Shown one piece after another: positions 1-8,515 of a DNA stretch of 64,000 bases. The notes under the pieces are model-generated. The model had not been told where the DNA came from and did not search any database. It worked only from the letters and a program-made list of their open reading frames with translations. This stretch comes from Variovorax paradoxus (lineage in GTDB: Bacteria; Pseudomonadota; Gammaproteobacteria; Burkholderiales; Burkholderiaceae_C): positions 2,232,001 through 2,296,000 of the forward strand of contig NZ_JAUSXL010000002.1 in the NCBI RefSeq assembly GCF_030815975.1. The letters run 5' to 3'. Position 1 is the first letter of the stretch; every line of letters begins with the position of its first letter. The position numbers and the translations under genes were made by a program.

Positions 1-1380
1 GAAGCGGCCGCCGCCATCGGCCACGCGCACGAGGCCTTCAAGGCCTGGCGCAGCGTGCCCGCGCCGCGCCGCGGCGAACTGGTGCGCCTGCTGGGCGAAG
101 AGCTGCGCGCGGCCAAGGCCGACCTGGGCCGCCTCGTCACGCTCGAGGCCGGCAAGATTCCGTCGGAAGGCGCGGGCGAAGTGCAGGAAATGATCGACAT
201 CTGCGACTTCGCGGTCGGCCTCTCGCGCCAGCTCTACGGCCTCACGCTCGCCACCGAGCGCGCCGAGCACCGCATGATGGAAACCTGGCATCCGCTGGGC
301 GTGTGCGGCGTGATCTCGGCCTTTAACTTTCCGGTGGCCGTGTGGTCGTGGAATGCGGCGCTGGCGCTGGTGTGCGGCGATTCGGTGGTGTGGAAGCCGT
401 CCGAAAAAACACCGCTCACCGCGCTGGCCGTGCATGCCATTGCGCAGCGCGCCATCGCGCGTTTCGGCGATGCGCCCGAAGGCCTGCTCGGCCTGCTGCT
501 GGGCCAGCGCGACATCGGCGAGGTGCTGGTCGACGACCACCGGGTGCCGATTCTCTCGGCCACCGGCTCGACCGCGATGGGCCGGCAGGTGGGGCCGAAG
601 CTGGCCGCGCGCTTCGCACGCGCCATTCTCGAGCTCGGCGGCAACAACGCGGCCATCGTCACGCCTTCGGCCGACCTCGACCTCACGCTGCGCGCCATCG
701 CGTTCTCGGCCATGGGCACGGCCGGCCAGCGCTGCACCACGCTGCGCCGGCTGTTCGTGCACGACAGCGTGTATGACGCGCTGGTGCCCAAGCTCGCCAA
801 GGTGTATGCCAACGTGCAGGTCGGCGATCCGCGCGAGGCCGGCACGCTGGTCGGTCCGCTGATCGACCGCGCCGCGTTCGACGGCATGCAGAAGGCCTTG
901 GGCGAAAGCCGCGAGATCGGCGCCACGGTACATGGCGGCCAGCGCGTGGAGGGCATCGGTACCCAAGACGCCTTCTACGTGCGCCCCGCATTGGTCGAGC
1001 TGAAGTCGCACGACGGCCCGGTGTTGCGCGAGACCTTCGCGCCCATTCTCTATGTGGTGCGCTACACCTCGCTCGACGATGCCATCGAATGGCACAACGC
1101 CGTGGGCGCGGGCCTGTCGTCGTCGATCTTCACGCTCAACGTGCGCGAGGCCGAGCGCTTCCTGTCGAGCGCCGGTTCGGACTGCGGCATTGCCAACGTC
1201 AACATCGGCCCGAGCGGCGCCGAAATCGGCGGCGCCTTCGGCGGCGAGAAGGAAACCGGCGGCGGCCGCGAAGCCGGCTCCGACAGCTGGAAGGCGTACA
1301 TGCGGCGCGCGACCAACACCATCAACTACTCGACCGCGCTGCCGCTCGCCCAGGGCGTGACCTTCGAGATCAACGACTGA
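1..1380 (+). CDS. amaB: ALDH7-type aldehyde dehydrogenase (aminoadipate-semialdehyde dehydrogenase-like), 5' end missing
   Basis: NAD(P)-dependent oxidation of a semialdehyde to its acid. The reading frame is open from the first base, so about 45-50 N-terminal residues of a roughly 505-residue family member lie outside the window. Visible are the general-base motif ELGGNNA (Glu about codon 211) and the catalytic cysteine in GTAGQRCTTL (Cys about codon 245). The C-terminus (SGAEIGGAFGGEK, GGGREAGSDSWK, then NTINYS) is the signature of the ALDH7/antiquitin group, which oxidises aminoadipate semialdehyde (piperideine-6-carboxylate) in lysine breakdown. A GltI-like binding protein and an aminotransferase follow on the same strand, which fits amino-acid catabolism. 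Family assignment is strong; the exact substrate is inferred. Confidence 0.88.
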   Translation, partial: EAAAAIGHAHEAFKAWRSVPAPRRGELVRLLGEELRAAKADLGRLVTLEAGKIPSEGAGEVQEMIDICDFAVGLSRQLYGLTLATERAEHRMMETWHPLGVCGVISAFNFPVAVWSWNAALALVCGDSVVWKPSEKTPLTALAVHAIAQRAIARFGDAPEGLLGLLLGQRDIGEVLVDDHRVPILSATGSTAMGRQVGPKLAARFARAILELGGNNAAIVTPSADLDLTLRAIAFSAMGTAGQRCTTLRRLFVHDSVYDALVPKLAKVYANVQVGDPREAGTLVGPLIDRAAFDGMQKALGESREIGATVHGGQRVEGIGTQDAFYVRPALVELKSHDGPVLRETFAPILYVVRYTSLDDAIEWHNAVGAGLSSSIFTLNVREAERFLSSAGSDCGIANVNIGPSGAEIGGAFGGEKETGGGREAGSDSWKAYMRRATNTINYSTALPLAQGVTFEIND

Positions 1381-1478
1381 TCGGCTCCGGCCTTGTGTTC
1401 TTGCCGCGCGGCATTTCGCTGCAGCGGGCAGGGCGGCGGCCGTGCGTCCCCAAGAAAAACAACCAGGAGACAGCGAAC

Positions 1479-2381
1479 ATGAAGATGCAACTGAAGACCC
1501 TCGCCGCCGCAGCGCTGCTCGCGCTCGCTTTCGGCGCCGCCGCGCAGCAGGCCCCGGCCGGCGGCACGCTCGACAAGATCAGGAGCAGCGGCAAGGCGGT
1601 GCTCGGCGTGCGCGAAGCCTCGCCGCCCATGGCCTACATGCTGGGCGCGAACGAGAAATACGTGGGCTACCACGTCGAGCTGTGCGAGCGCGTGCTGAAG
1701 GACATCGCGCCCTCGGCCAAGCTCGAATACATGGCCGTGACCGCGCAGAACACCATTGCGCTGGTGCAGAACGGCACGCTCGACATCGGCTGCGGCCCCA
1801 CCACCAACAACACCGCGCGCCAGCAGCAGGTGGCGTTCGCGCTCACCACCTATGTGAGCGAGGTGCGCATGGCGACGCGTGTCGATTCGGGCATCAGCTC
1901 GCTCGACCAGCTGGCGGGCCGCATCGTGTCGGCTTCCACCGGCACCACCGCCGTGCAGCTGCTGCGCAAGCGCGAGCGCGCGCAGAACACCACCATCACC
2001 ACGATGCTCGGCAAGGACCACCTCGAGAGCTTCCTGCTGATGGAGTCGGGCCGCGCCGATGCCTTCGTGCTCGACGACAACCTGCTCGCGGGAATCATCG
2101 CGAACGCGAAGAACCCGTCGGCCTACCGCATCGTCGGCGATGCGCTGGGCTCCGAACCCATTGCGCTGCTGTTCCGCAAGGACGACGCGGCCTTCAAGAC
2201 CGCGGTGGACGACGCGCTGCGCCGCCTCATGAAGAGCGGCGAGCTCGAGAAGATCTACGCCAAATGGTTCGTCGCGCCGATTCCGCCGAAGAACACCAGC
2301 CTGAACCTGCCGATGAGCGCGGCGCTGAAGCAGCTCATCGCCGAACCCAACGACAAGCCGCTGGAGGCCTACGCGAAGTGA
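1479..2381 (+). CDS. Amino-acid ABC transporter substrate-binding protein, GltI-like
   Basis: Periplasmic binding protein of the polar/acidic amino-acid ABC importer family (SBP family 3), 300 residues. It has a Sec signal peptide with a hydrophobic core at about residues 6-19 and a likely cut after AFGAAAQ. The mature part opens with the family pattern TLDKIRSSGKAVLGVRE and contains NGTLDIGCGPTTNN and the C-terminal KIYAKWF. The ATG is chosen because AGGAGA precedes it by 8 bases and the signal peptide starts there. It lies 98 bases after the aldehyde dehydrogenase, and its TGA overlaps the GTG of the next gene. No permease or ATPase genes follow, so it is an orphan receptor here. Ligand (glutamate, aspartate or a relative) is inferred. 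Confidence 0.87.
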   Translation: MKMQLKTLAAAALLALAFGAAAQQAPAGGTLDKIRSSGKAVLGVREASPPMAYMLGANEKYVGYHVELCERVLKDIAPSAKLEYMAVTAQNTIALVQNGTLDIGCGPTTNNTARQQQVAFALTTYVSEVRMATRVDSGISSLDQLAGRIVSASTGTTAVQLLRKRERAQNTTITTMLGKDHLESFLLMESGRADAFVLDDNLLAGIIANAKNPSAYRIVGDALGSEPIALLFRKDDAAFKTAVDDALRRLMKSGELEKIYAKWFVAPIPPKNTSLNLPMSAALKQLIAEPNDKPLEAYAK

Positions 2382-3619
2382 CATCCGCCGTTCTCGATCC
2401 CACGCCTTCGACCTCCGCGTTCGAGCCCGCGCAGCGCGTGCGCGCCATCGGCGTGTCGGAAATCCTGCGCATCACCGACCATGCCAACGCGCTCAAGCGC
2501 GCCGGCCGGCCGGTGATCGTGCTGGGCGCGGGCGAGCCGGACTTCGACACGCCCGAGCACATCCGCGCCGCCGCGGCCCGCGCGATGGAGCGCGGCGACA
2601 CGCGCTACACCGTGCTCGACGGCAGCCCGGCCATGAAGGCCGCGGTGCAGTTCAAGTTCAGGCGCGACAACGCACTCGACTTTGCACCGGGCGAGATCAG
2701 CGTGGGCGCGGGCGCCAAGCAGGTGATCTTCAACGCGCTGATGGCCAGCCTGAACCCGGGGGACGAGGTGATCCTGCCTGCGCCGTACTGGACCTCCTAC
2801 GCCGACATCGTGCAGATCTGCGGCGGCGTGCCGGTGAGCGTGCCCTGCAGCGAGGCGCAGGGCTTTCGGCTGGATGCCGCGCAGCTGGAGGCAGCCGTCA
2901 CGTCGCGCACGCGCTGGCTGTTCCTGAATTCGCCTTCCAACCCGAGCGGCGCGGCCTACAGTGCGGTACAGCTCGCGCCGCTGTGCGAGGTGCTGCTGCG
3001 CCATCCCGCGGTGTGGGTGCTGGCCGACGACATCTACGAACACATCCTCTACGACGGCCTCGCCTTCGCCACGCCGGCGGCCGTGGAGCCGCGGCTGCGC
3101 GAACGCACGCTCACCGTGAACGGCGTGTCCAAGGCCTATGCGATGACCGGCTGGCGCGTGGGCTACGGGGCCGGGCCGCGCGCGCTGATCGCGGCCATGG
3201 CAGTGGTGCAGAGCCAGTCGACCTCATGCCCGTCGTCGGTGAGCCAGGCCGCCGCGATCGAGGCGCTCACGGGGCCGCAAGACATCGTGGCCGAGCGGCG
3301 CGCTTCCTTCCAGCAACGCCGTGATTTCGTGGTGGCCGCACTGAACCGCGCGCCGGGCCTGCATTGCCGCGTGCCCGAAGGCGCTTTCTATACTTTTGCG
3401 AGTTGCGCGGGCGTGCTCGGGCGGCGCACCCGCGGCGGTGCGCTGCTGCGGACCGACAGCGATTTCTGCAGCTACCTGCTGCAGGACTACGAAGTGGCGG
3501 TGGTGCCGGGCAGCGTGTTCGGGCTGGCGCCGTATTTCCGCATTTCGTATGCCACGTCGATGGCGCAGCTCGAGGAGGCGTGTGCGCGCATTGCCGCGGC
3601 ATGCGAAGCTCTCGAATGA
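2378..3619 (+). CDS. PLP-dependent class I aminotransferase (aspartate aminotransferase-like)
   Basis: Fold-type I aminotransferase, 413 residues, cytosolic. The PLP lysine is about Lys252 in VNGVSKAYAMTGWRVG. PSNPSG and the ADDIYEHILYDG segment (PLP-contacting Asp and Tyr) are present, and YFRISYAT near the C-terminus holds the carboxylate-binding Arg. The start is a GTG overlapping the previous stop (GTGA), a sign of translational coupling; there is no in-frame ATG nearby that keeps the N-terminal helix. It probably works with the upstream binding protein and the ALDH7 enzyme in catabolism of an amino acid. The amino-group donor and acceptor cannot be read from the sequence. Confidence 0.9.
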   Translation: MTSAVLDPTPSTSAFEPAQRVRAIGVSEILRITDHANALKRAGRPVIVLGAGEPDFDTPEHIRAAAARAMERGDTRYTVLDGSPAMKAAVQFKFRRDNALDFAPGEISVGAGAKQVIFNALMASLNPGDEVILPAPYWTSYADIVQICGGVPVSVPCSEAQGFRLDAAQLEAAVTSRTRWLFLNSPSNPSGAAYSAVQLAPLCEVLLRHPAVWVLADDIYEHILYDGLAFATPAAVEPRLRERTLTVNGVSKAYAMTGWRVGYGAGPRALIAAMAVVQSQSTSCPSSVSQAAAIEALTGPQDIVAERRASFQQRRDFVVAALNRAPGLHCRVPEGAFYTFASCAGVLGRRTRGGALLRTDSDFCSYLLQDYEVAVVPGSVFGLAPYFRISYATSMAQLEEACARIAAACEALE

Positions 3620-3629
3620 CCTCGCATTT

Positions 3630-3742
3630 CTCCCTCCCCTTCCGGGGGAGGGCAGGGGTGGGGGCAAGCGGCATCTCAATTGCCGTCGGCCTTTCCAGCG
3701 CCGCTTGCCCCCATCCCCGCCTTCCCCCGGAAGGGGAAGGAG
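3630..3742. repeat. REP-like palindromic element, full copy
   Basis: Two arms of about 42 bp, CTCCCTCCCCTTCCGGGGGA... and its near-perfect reverse complement, flank a spacer of about 30 bp. Each arm is itself a small hairpin. A second full copy with nearly identical arms lies near 33.8 kb, and related partial copies lie near 28.6 and 63.9 kb. It fills the gap between the aminotransferase stop and the next ATG. RNA from it could form a long stable hairpin and affect transcript ends, but that is inference. Confidence 0.85.
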
Positions 3743-3776
3743 CAAATACCAACACCTTCATTGCATTGGATTCAGC

Positions 3777-5450
3777 ATGACCTCTCCCCGCACCGGCGGC
3801 CAGATCCTGGTCGACCAGCTCATCACCCACGGCGTCAAGCAGCTCTTCTGCGTGCCCGGCGAAAGCTTTCTGGCCGTGCTCGATGCGCTGCACGATGCAT
3901 CCATCGAGGTGACCGTGTGCCGCCAGGAAGGCGGCGCCACGATGATGGCCGAGGCGCAGGGCAAGCTCACGGGCCGGCCCGGCGTCTGCTTCGTCACGCG
4001 CGGGCCGGGCGCCACCAACGCGGCGGCCGGCGTGCACATCGCGCACCAGGATTCGACGCCGCTCTTGCTGTTCGTGGGCCAGGTCGCGCGCGAGGCGCTG
4101 GGCCGCGAGGCCTTCCAGGAACTGGACTACGGCGCGGTGTTCGGCACCATGGCCAAGTGGGTGGTGCAGATCGACGATCCGGCGCGCGTGCCCGAGCTGG
4201 TCTCGCGCGCCTTCCACGTCGCCACCTCGGGCCGGCCCGGTCCGGTGGTGATCGCGCTGCCCGAAGACATGCTGACCGAAGCCGCAACGGTGGCCGATGC
4301 GCAGTCCTATGCGGTGGTCGAAACCCACCCGGGCGCGGCGCAGATCGCCGAGTTGCAGCAGCGCCTGTCGCAGGCCCAGCGGCCTGTCGTCATCCTGGGC
4401 GGCAGCCGCTGGTCCGAGGCGGCCACGCAGCAGTTCGCGGCTTTCGCCGAGGCGTTCTCGCTGCCGGTGTACTGCTCGTTCCGCCGCCAGATGCTGCTGT
4501 CGGCCGAGCATCCCTGCTACGCGGGCGACCTGGGCCTGGGCGCGAATCCGCGCATGCTCGAGCGCATCCGCAACGCCGACCTCGTGCTGCTGGTGGGCGG
4601 CCGCCTGTCGGAAGTGCCGTCGCAGGGCTATGAGTTGCTCGCCATCCCGCAGCCGAGGCAGGCGCTGGTGCATGTGCATGCCGATGCCGACGAGCTTGGC
4701 AAGCTCTATCGCCCGTCGCAAGGCATCCACGCCACGCCGCAGGCTTTCGCCGAAGCCGTGTCCGCGCTGCGCCCGGAGTCGCCACCCGCCTGGCAGGCCG
4801 AGACAAAAACCGCGCGCGAAGAGTTCCTCCGCTGGAGCGATCCGGCCCCGATCCGCATTCCCGGCCCGCTGCAGATGGGCGAGGTCATGCAGCATCTGCG
4901 CGACGTGCTGCCGGCCGACACCATCTTCTGCAACGGCGCGGGCAACTTCGCGACCTGGGTGCACCGGTTCTGGCCATTCCGCGCGTTCGCGAGCCAGCTT
5001 GCGCCCACCAGCGGATCGATGGGCTACGGCCTGCCGGCCGGCGTAGGCGCCAAGCGCCTCTGGCCGCAGCGCGAGGTGGTGGTGTTCGCGGGCGACGGCG
5101 ACTTCATGATGCACGGTCAGGAGTTCGCCACCGCCGTGCAGTACGGGCTGCCGATCATCGTGGTGCTGCTGGACAACGCGATGTACGGCACCATCCGCAT
5201 GCACCAGGAAAAGCACTACCCGGGCCGCGTCAGCGCCACGCAGCTGAAGAACCCCGACTTCCGCGGCTATGCCGAGGTGTTCGGCGGCCATGGCGAGCGC
5301 GTGGCCAGCACCGAGGAGTTCGGCCCCGCGCTGGCGCGCGCCCGCGCGAGCGGCAAGCCCGCGATCCTGCATTGCCTGCTCGATCCGGAAGCCATCACGC
5401 CCGCGAGCACGCTGCAGAGCATCCGCAAGGCGGCACTGGCGGCCAGCTAG
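3777..5450 (+). CDS. ThDP-dependent enzyme, acetolactate synthase large-subunit-like
   Basis: Member of the pyruvate oxidase / acetolactate synthase superfamily, 557 residues, cytosolic. The three expected domains are visible. The N-terminal pyrimidine-binding domain has the cofactor-activating glutamate about Glu51 in VCRQEGGATMM and GPGATN. A central domain follows. The C-terminal pyrophosphate domain has GDGDFMMHGQE at about 439-449 and the metal-binding Asn in LLDNAMYGTI. No regulatory subunit is adjacent, so it is probably not the biosynthetic acetolactate synthase. This subfamily includes oxalyl-CoA decarboxylase, benzoylformate decarboxylase and many uncharacterised decarboxylases or ligases. 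Substrate unknown. The ATG follows a GC-rich palindromic repeat and no good Shine-Dalgarno is visible. Confidence 0.82.
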   Translation: MTSPRTGGQILVDQLITHGVKQLFCVPGESFLAVLDALHDASIEVTVCRQEGGATMMAEAQGKLTGRPGVCFVTRGPGATNAAAGVHIAHQDSTPLLLFVGQVAREALGREAFQELDYGAVFGTMAKWVVQIDDPARVPELVSRAFHVATSGRPGPVVIALPEDMLTEAATVADAQSYAVVETHPGAAQIAELQQRLSQAQRPVVILGGSRWSEAATQQFAAFAEAFSLPVYCSFRRQMLLSAEHPCYAGDLGLGANPRMLERIRNADLVLLVGGRLSEVPSQGYELLAIPQPRQALVHVHADADELGKLYRPSQGIHATPQAFAEAVSALRPESPPAWQAETKTAREEFLRWSDPAPIRIPGPLQMGEVMQHLRDVLPADTIFCNGAGNFATWVHRFWPFRAFASQLAPTSGSMGYGLPAGVGAKRLWPQREVVVFAGDGDFMMHGQEFATAVQYGLPIIVVLLDNAMYGTIRMHQEKHYPGRVSATQLKNPDFRGYAEVFGGHGERVASTEEFGPALARARASGKPAILHCLLDPEAITPASTLQSIRKAALAAS

Positions 5451-5459
5451 CGGCGGGGC

Positions 5460-5762
5460 TCAGGGCAACCCGGGCGCGTATTTGGGCGGCGAGGTGCGCG
5501 CGCTGCCATCGGAGCGGCCCGCGGCCTTGAGCCGCGCGGCGCGCGCCAGCGGCTCCATGGCCTGCTCAAGGCGGGTGGCGAGCAGGTACAGATCCTCATC
5601 CTTGGTTTCGACGGCGTGCGCGCGCGTCATGCGCACGATCTCCGCGGCGTACTCCGCATTGGTGGCCATCCATTCGGTGTCGGTCACGCGCCCGTGCTTT
5701 CTCCGCAGCGCCACGTGAAGGCGCGCGGCAAGCGCAATGCGTTCGCTTTCGGACATGGACAT
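5460..5762 (-). CDS. Small conserved-looking hypothetical protein
   Basis: About 100 residues, no domain recognised. The start is set at the ATG preceded by GGAG at 6 bases; the protein then begins MSMSESERIALAARLHVALRRKHGR. Predicted largely helical and charged, with WMATNAEYAAEIVRMTRAH and TRLEQAMEPLARAAR, no signal peptide and no membrane segment. It ends 9 bases from the convergent ThDP enzyme. Coding is supported by the good ribosome site and amino-acid composition rather than homology, so existence is probable and function unknown. Confidence 0.55.
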   Translation of the reverse strand: MSMSESERIALAARLHVALRRKHGRVTDTEWMATNAEYAAEIVRMTRAHAVETKDEDLYLLATRLEQAMEPLARAARLKAAGRSDGSARTSPPKYAPGLP

Positions 5763-6169
5763 GACGGTCTCCATGGATGGATCAAGCACCTGCGTGCACA
5801 AGTCATGCCATGCCGTTAACGGTCCGAAACACTTTGGTTTGCGAACAGGCCCCCGGAGCCAAGGCAAAGCGGGTTATTCCCAATGCACTCGGGAGGTGCA
5901 CCGCCTAAAGTCTGCCCACTCGCGAACGGGCCCAGCTCGTACTGCCGAGGGTCCGAGGAGACAAATTCGGTCAACAACAAAAATTCTTCAAGGCTTCCGA
6001 TCGAGAAGCCGTGCTGAACTTCAAAAGGCGTCGCTGGTCGGCGCTTTTTTTTGTCCGCCGCAGCGCGCCCAGCGAGCCATTTTCTTCTGGCTAAAGAGGA
6101 CTCTCGCACCCGTCTCATCTCTGGTTGCAGCTCCTTTTTTGATAGCAATCCGGGTGCGACAATCCCGCT
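5763..6169. other. Intergenic stretch without a convincing gene
   Basis: About 400 bases, noticeably less GC-rich than its surroundings. It holds a run of eight T near 6047 after a GC-rich but poorly paired segment, and a purine-rich GAGGAGACAA near 5956 that resembles a ribosome site without a following start. The right end carries a -10-like hexamer GACAAT six bases before the ATG of the TSUP gene. A 110-codon minus-strand frame spans most of it but has no ribosome site and no recognisable protein. Confidence 0.5.
6158..6163 (+). promoter_or_regulatory. Candidate -10 element for a leaderless TSUP transcript
   Basis: GACAAT lies six bases before the ATG of the TSUP gene, and no Shine-Dalgarno sequence is present. 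With this spacing transcription would begin at or next to the A of the start codon. A clear -35 box is not visible. Confidence 0.4.
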
Positions 6170-6927
6170 ATGGAAATGCTGGTGGTCACGGGCGCCTCGC
6201 TGCTCGCGGGCTTTGTCGATTCGATCGTGGGCGGCGGAGGGCTGATCCTCGTGCCGGCGCTCTTTGCCGTCTTTCCGGGCGCGCCGCCGGCCACCTTGCT
6301 GGGCACCACAAGAGCGCGTCCATTTGGGGCACGGCCGCGGCGGCGGCCCAGTTCAGCCAGCGCGTCCGGATGCGCTGGGGCGCCCTGTGGCCGGCCGCGC
6401 TGCTCGGCTTCATGGGCTCGATGCTGGGCGCCTGGGGCGTGACCGTGTTCCCGGGCGACTTCCTGCGCCGCGCGCTGCCCGTCGTGCTGCTGGGCGTGCT
6501 GCTCTACACGATCGCGCGCAAGGACCTGGGGCGCCATCACGTACCGCGCTTCGGCGGCCGGGCCGAAACGCTGGCGGCCTGCGCCATCGGGCTCTCGGTC
6601 GGGTTCTACGACGGCTTCTTCGGCCCCGGCGCGGGCAGCTTCCTGGTCTTCCTGTTCGTGCGCTGGATGGGCTATGACTTCCTGAACGCCTCGGCCTCGG
6701 CCAAGATCATCAACACGCTCACCAATGCCGCGGCCCTGCTGCTGCTCGCGCTCAAGGGGCACGTCTGGTGGCACTATGGTCTGGTGATGGCGGTGGCCAA
6801 CGTGGCCGGCAGCCTGCTGGGCACGCGTGTTGCGCTGAAACACGGGGCTGGTTTCGTGCGGGTGGTGTTCATCGTCGTGGTGAGCGCGCTGATCCTGAAG
6901 ACTGCCCATGACGCATTCCTGAAATAG
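6170..6927 (+). pseudogene. TSUP (TauE/SafE) family membrane transporter, frameshifted
   Basis: Sulfite/organosulfonate exporter-type membrane protein of about 252 residues if repaired. The first 46 codons read normally (MEMLVVTGASLLAGFVDSIVGGGG, then ATLLGT); the rest continues in another frame from KSASIWGTAAAAAQFSQ to the stop. The family motif LGTNKSASIWGTA should read ACC AAC AAG AGC, but the sequence has ACC ACA AGA GC, one A missing near 6308. The second half keeps the internal repeat VGFYDGFFGPGAG and the following helices intact. As written the product would stop after 90 residues. It could be a recent loss or a sequencing/assembly deletion; nothing else in the gene is damaged. Confidence 0.85.
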
Positions 6928-6952
6928 CAAAAAAACCCGAAAGTCCTCCTGC

Positions 6953-8296
6953 ATGCCGCCACCAGAGCCTCTCGAACCTCCCGCCCCCGTCAGCTTCTGG
7001 CAGGCCTTCGGCTACTGGCTCAAGCTCGGCTTCATCAGCTTCGGCGGGCCGGCCGGACAGATCGCGCTGATGCACCAGGAACTGGTCGAGCGTCGGCGCT
7101 GGATCTCGGAGAAGCGCTTCCTGCATGCGCTCAACTACTGCATGCTGCTGCCGGGCCCGGAAGCCCAGCAGCTGGCCACCTACATCGGCTGGCTCATGCA
7201 CCGCACCTGGGGCGGCATTGCGGCGGGTGTGCTCTTCGTGCTGCCGTCGCTCTTCATTCTGATTGCGCTGTCGTGGGCCTACATGGCCTACGGCCACGTG
7301 CCGGCCGTGGCGGGCCTGCTCTACGGCGTGAAGCCCGCGGTGACGGCCATCGTGCTGTTCGCCGCCTGGCGCATCGGCTCGCGGGTGCTCAAGAACGCAT
7401 GGCTCTGGGCGATTGCCGTGGCGGCCTTCGTGGCGATCTTCGCGCTGCGCCTGCCGTTTCCGCTGATCGTGCTGGCCGCCGGGGCCATCGGCTACTTCGG
7501 CAGCCGGTTCGCGCCGGCGTACTTCGCAGCGGGTGGCGGGCACGGCAGCGCCGCGGCTTCGGCCGGGCCGGCGCTGATCGACGACCACACGCCGACGCCG
7601 CAGCACGCGCTTTTCGGCTGGGGCCGTTTCGCGCGCGTGCTGGCGGTTTTTTTCCTGCTGTGGCTCGGCGCCCTCGGCGCGCTCACAGCGCTGTACGGCT
7701 GGAACGGCGCACTCACGCAGATGGCCTGGTTCTTCACCAAGGCGGCGCTGCTGACCTTCGGCGGCGCCTACGCGGTGCTGCCCTATGTGTTCCAGGGCGC
7801 GGTCGACCACTACCACTGGCTCAGCGCCACGCAGATGATCGACGGGCTGGCGCTCGGGGAAACCACGCCGGGTCCGCTGATCATGGTGGTGTCGTTCGTG
7901 GGCTTCGTCGGCGGCTGGGGCCAGGCGCTGTTCGGCCCGCAGGCGCTGTTCGCGGCGGGCGCCGCGGCGGCAACGGTGGTGACCTTCTTCACCTTCCTGC
8001 CGTCGTTCCTGTTCATCCTGCTGGGCGGCCCCTTCATCGAGTCGACCCACGGCAACCTGAAGTTCACCGCGCCGCTCACCGCCATCACCGCGGCCGTGGT
8101 CGGCGTGATCGTCAACCTCGCGGTCTTCTTCGCCTACCACGTGCTCTGGCCCGCAGGCCTGTCCGGCCCCTTCGAGATCCCCTCCGCCCTCATCGGCGTC
8201 CTCGCGGCCATTGCGCTCTTCCGCTTCAAGGCCGGCGTGATCCCCGTGGTGCTCGCCTCCGCGCTCACCGGCATGGCCTGGCAGCTACTGCATTAG
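6953..8296 (+). CDS. chrA: Chromate transporter family (CHR) membrane protein, two-domain
   Basis: Inner-membrane transporter of the CHR superfamily, 447 residues, the length of bidomain ChrA proteins. Each half carries the family signature: [19 protein letters not shown] near the N-terminus and [18 protein letters not shown] in the second half, with [13 protein letters not shown] and [17 protein letters not shown] as the matching downstream motifs. About 10-12 hydrophobic segments are apparent. It begins 25 bases after the TSUP gene. The family exports chromate in characterised cases, but many members are untested and no chrB regulator is adjacent. Its TAG stop runs directly into the 98-bp repeat. 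Confidence 0.87.
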   Translation: MPPPEPLEPPAPVSFWQAFGYWLKLGFISFGGPAGQIALMHQELVERRRWISEKRFLHALNYCMLLPGPEAQQLATYIGWLMHRTWGGIAAGVLFVLPSLFILIALSWAYMAYGHVPAVAGLLYGVKPAVTAIVLFAAWRIGSRVLKNAWLWAIAVAAFVAIFALRLPFPLIVLAAGAIGYFGSRFAPAYFAAGGGHGSAAASAGPALIDDHTPTPQHALFGWGRFARVLAVFFLLWLGALGALTALYGWNGALTQMAWFFTKAALLTFGGAYAVLPYVFQGAVDHYHWLSATQMIDGLALGETTPGPLIMVVSFVGFVGGWGQALFGPQALFAAGAAAATVVTFFTFLPSFLFILLGGPFIESTHGNLKFTAPLTAITAAVVGVIVNLAVFFAYHVLWPAGLSGPFEIPSALIGVLAAIALFRFKAGVIPVVLASALTGMAWQLLH

Positions 8297-8487
8297 GCTC
8301 GCCCCCAGTCTTCGCGCACTTCGTGTCGCTACGCCAACCCCCTACCGGGGGCAACACCGGAGGCCCGGCAAAGCCGGTTCCTCGGTGGCACTTGGCTCGC
8401 CCCCAGTCTTCACGCACTTCGTGTCGCTACGCCAACCCCCTACCGGGGGCAACACCGGAGGCCCGGCAAAGCCGGTTCCTCGGTGTT
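8297..8487 (+). repeat. 98-bp three-hairpin repeat, tandem pair
   Basis: Two nearly identical units with a 98-base period start immediately after the ChrA stop codon (TAG-GCTCGCCCCCAG). Each unit contains three potential hairpins: GCGCACTTCGTGTCGC, CCCCCTACCGGGGG and CCGGCAAAGCCGG. The units differ at a few bases (TTCGCGCAC versus TTCACGCAC). Related units follow argE and the hotdog thioesterase gene, always in the sense direction of the preceding gene. Confidence 0.9.
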
Positions 8488-8515
8488 CCTGGAATGTCCC
8501 GTCTCAGGTTCCGGG

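Noticed and set aside
5816..6148. 110-codon minus-strand frame in the intergenic gap
   Set aside because: No ribosome site, no recognisable protein, and it overlaps the upstream region of the TSUP gene.
8297..8487. Possible CRISPR-like array
   Set aside because: Two tandem units of 98 bp with no variable spacers and no cas genes.
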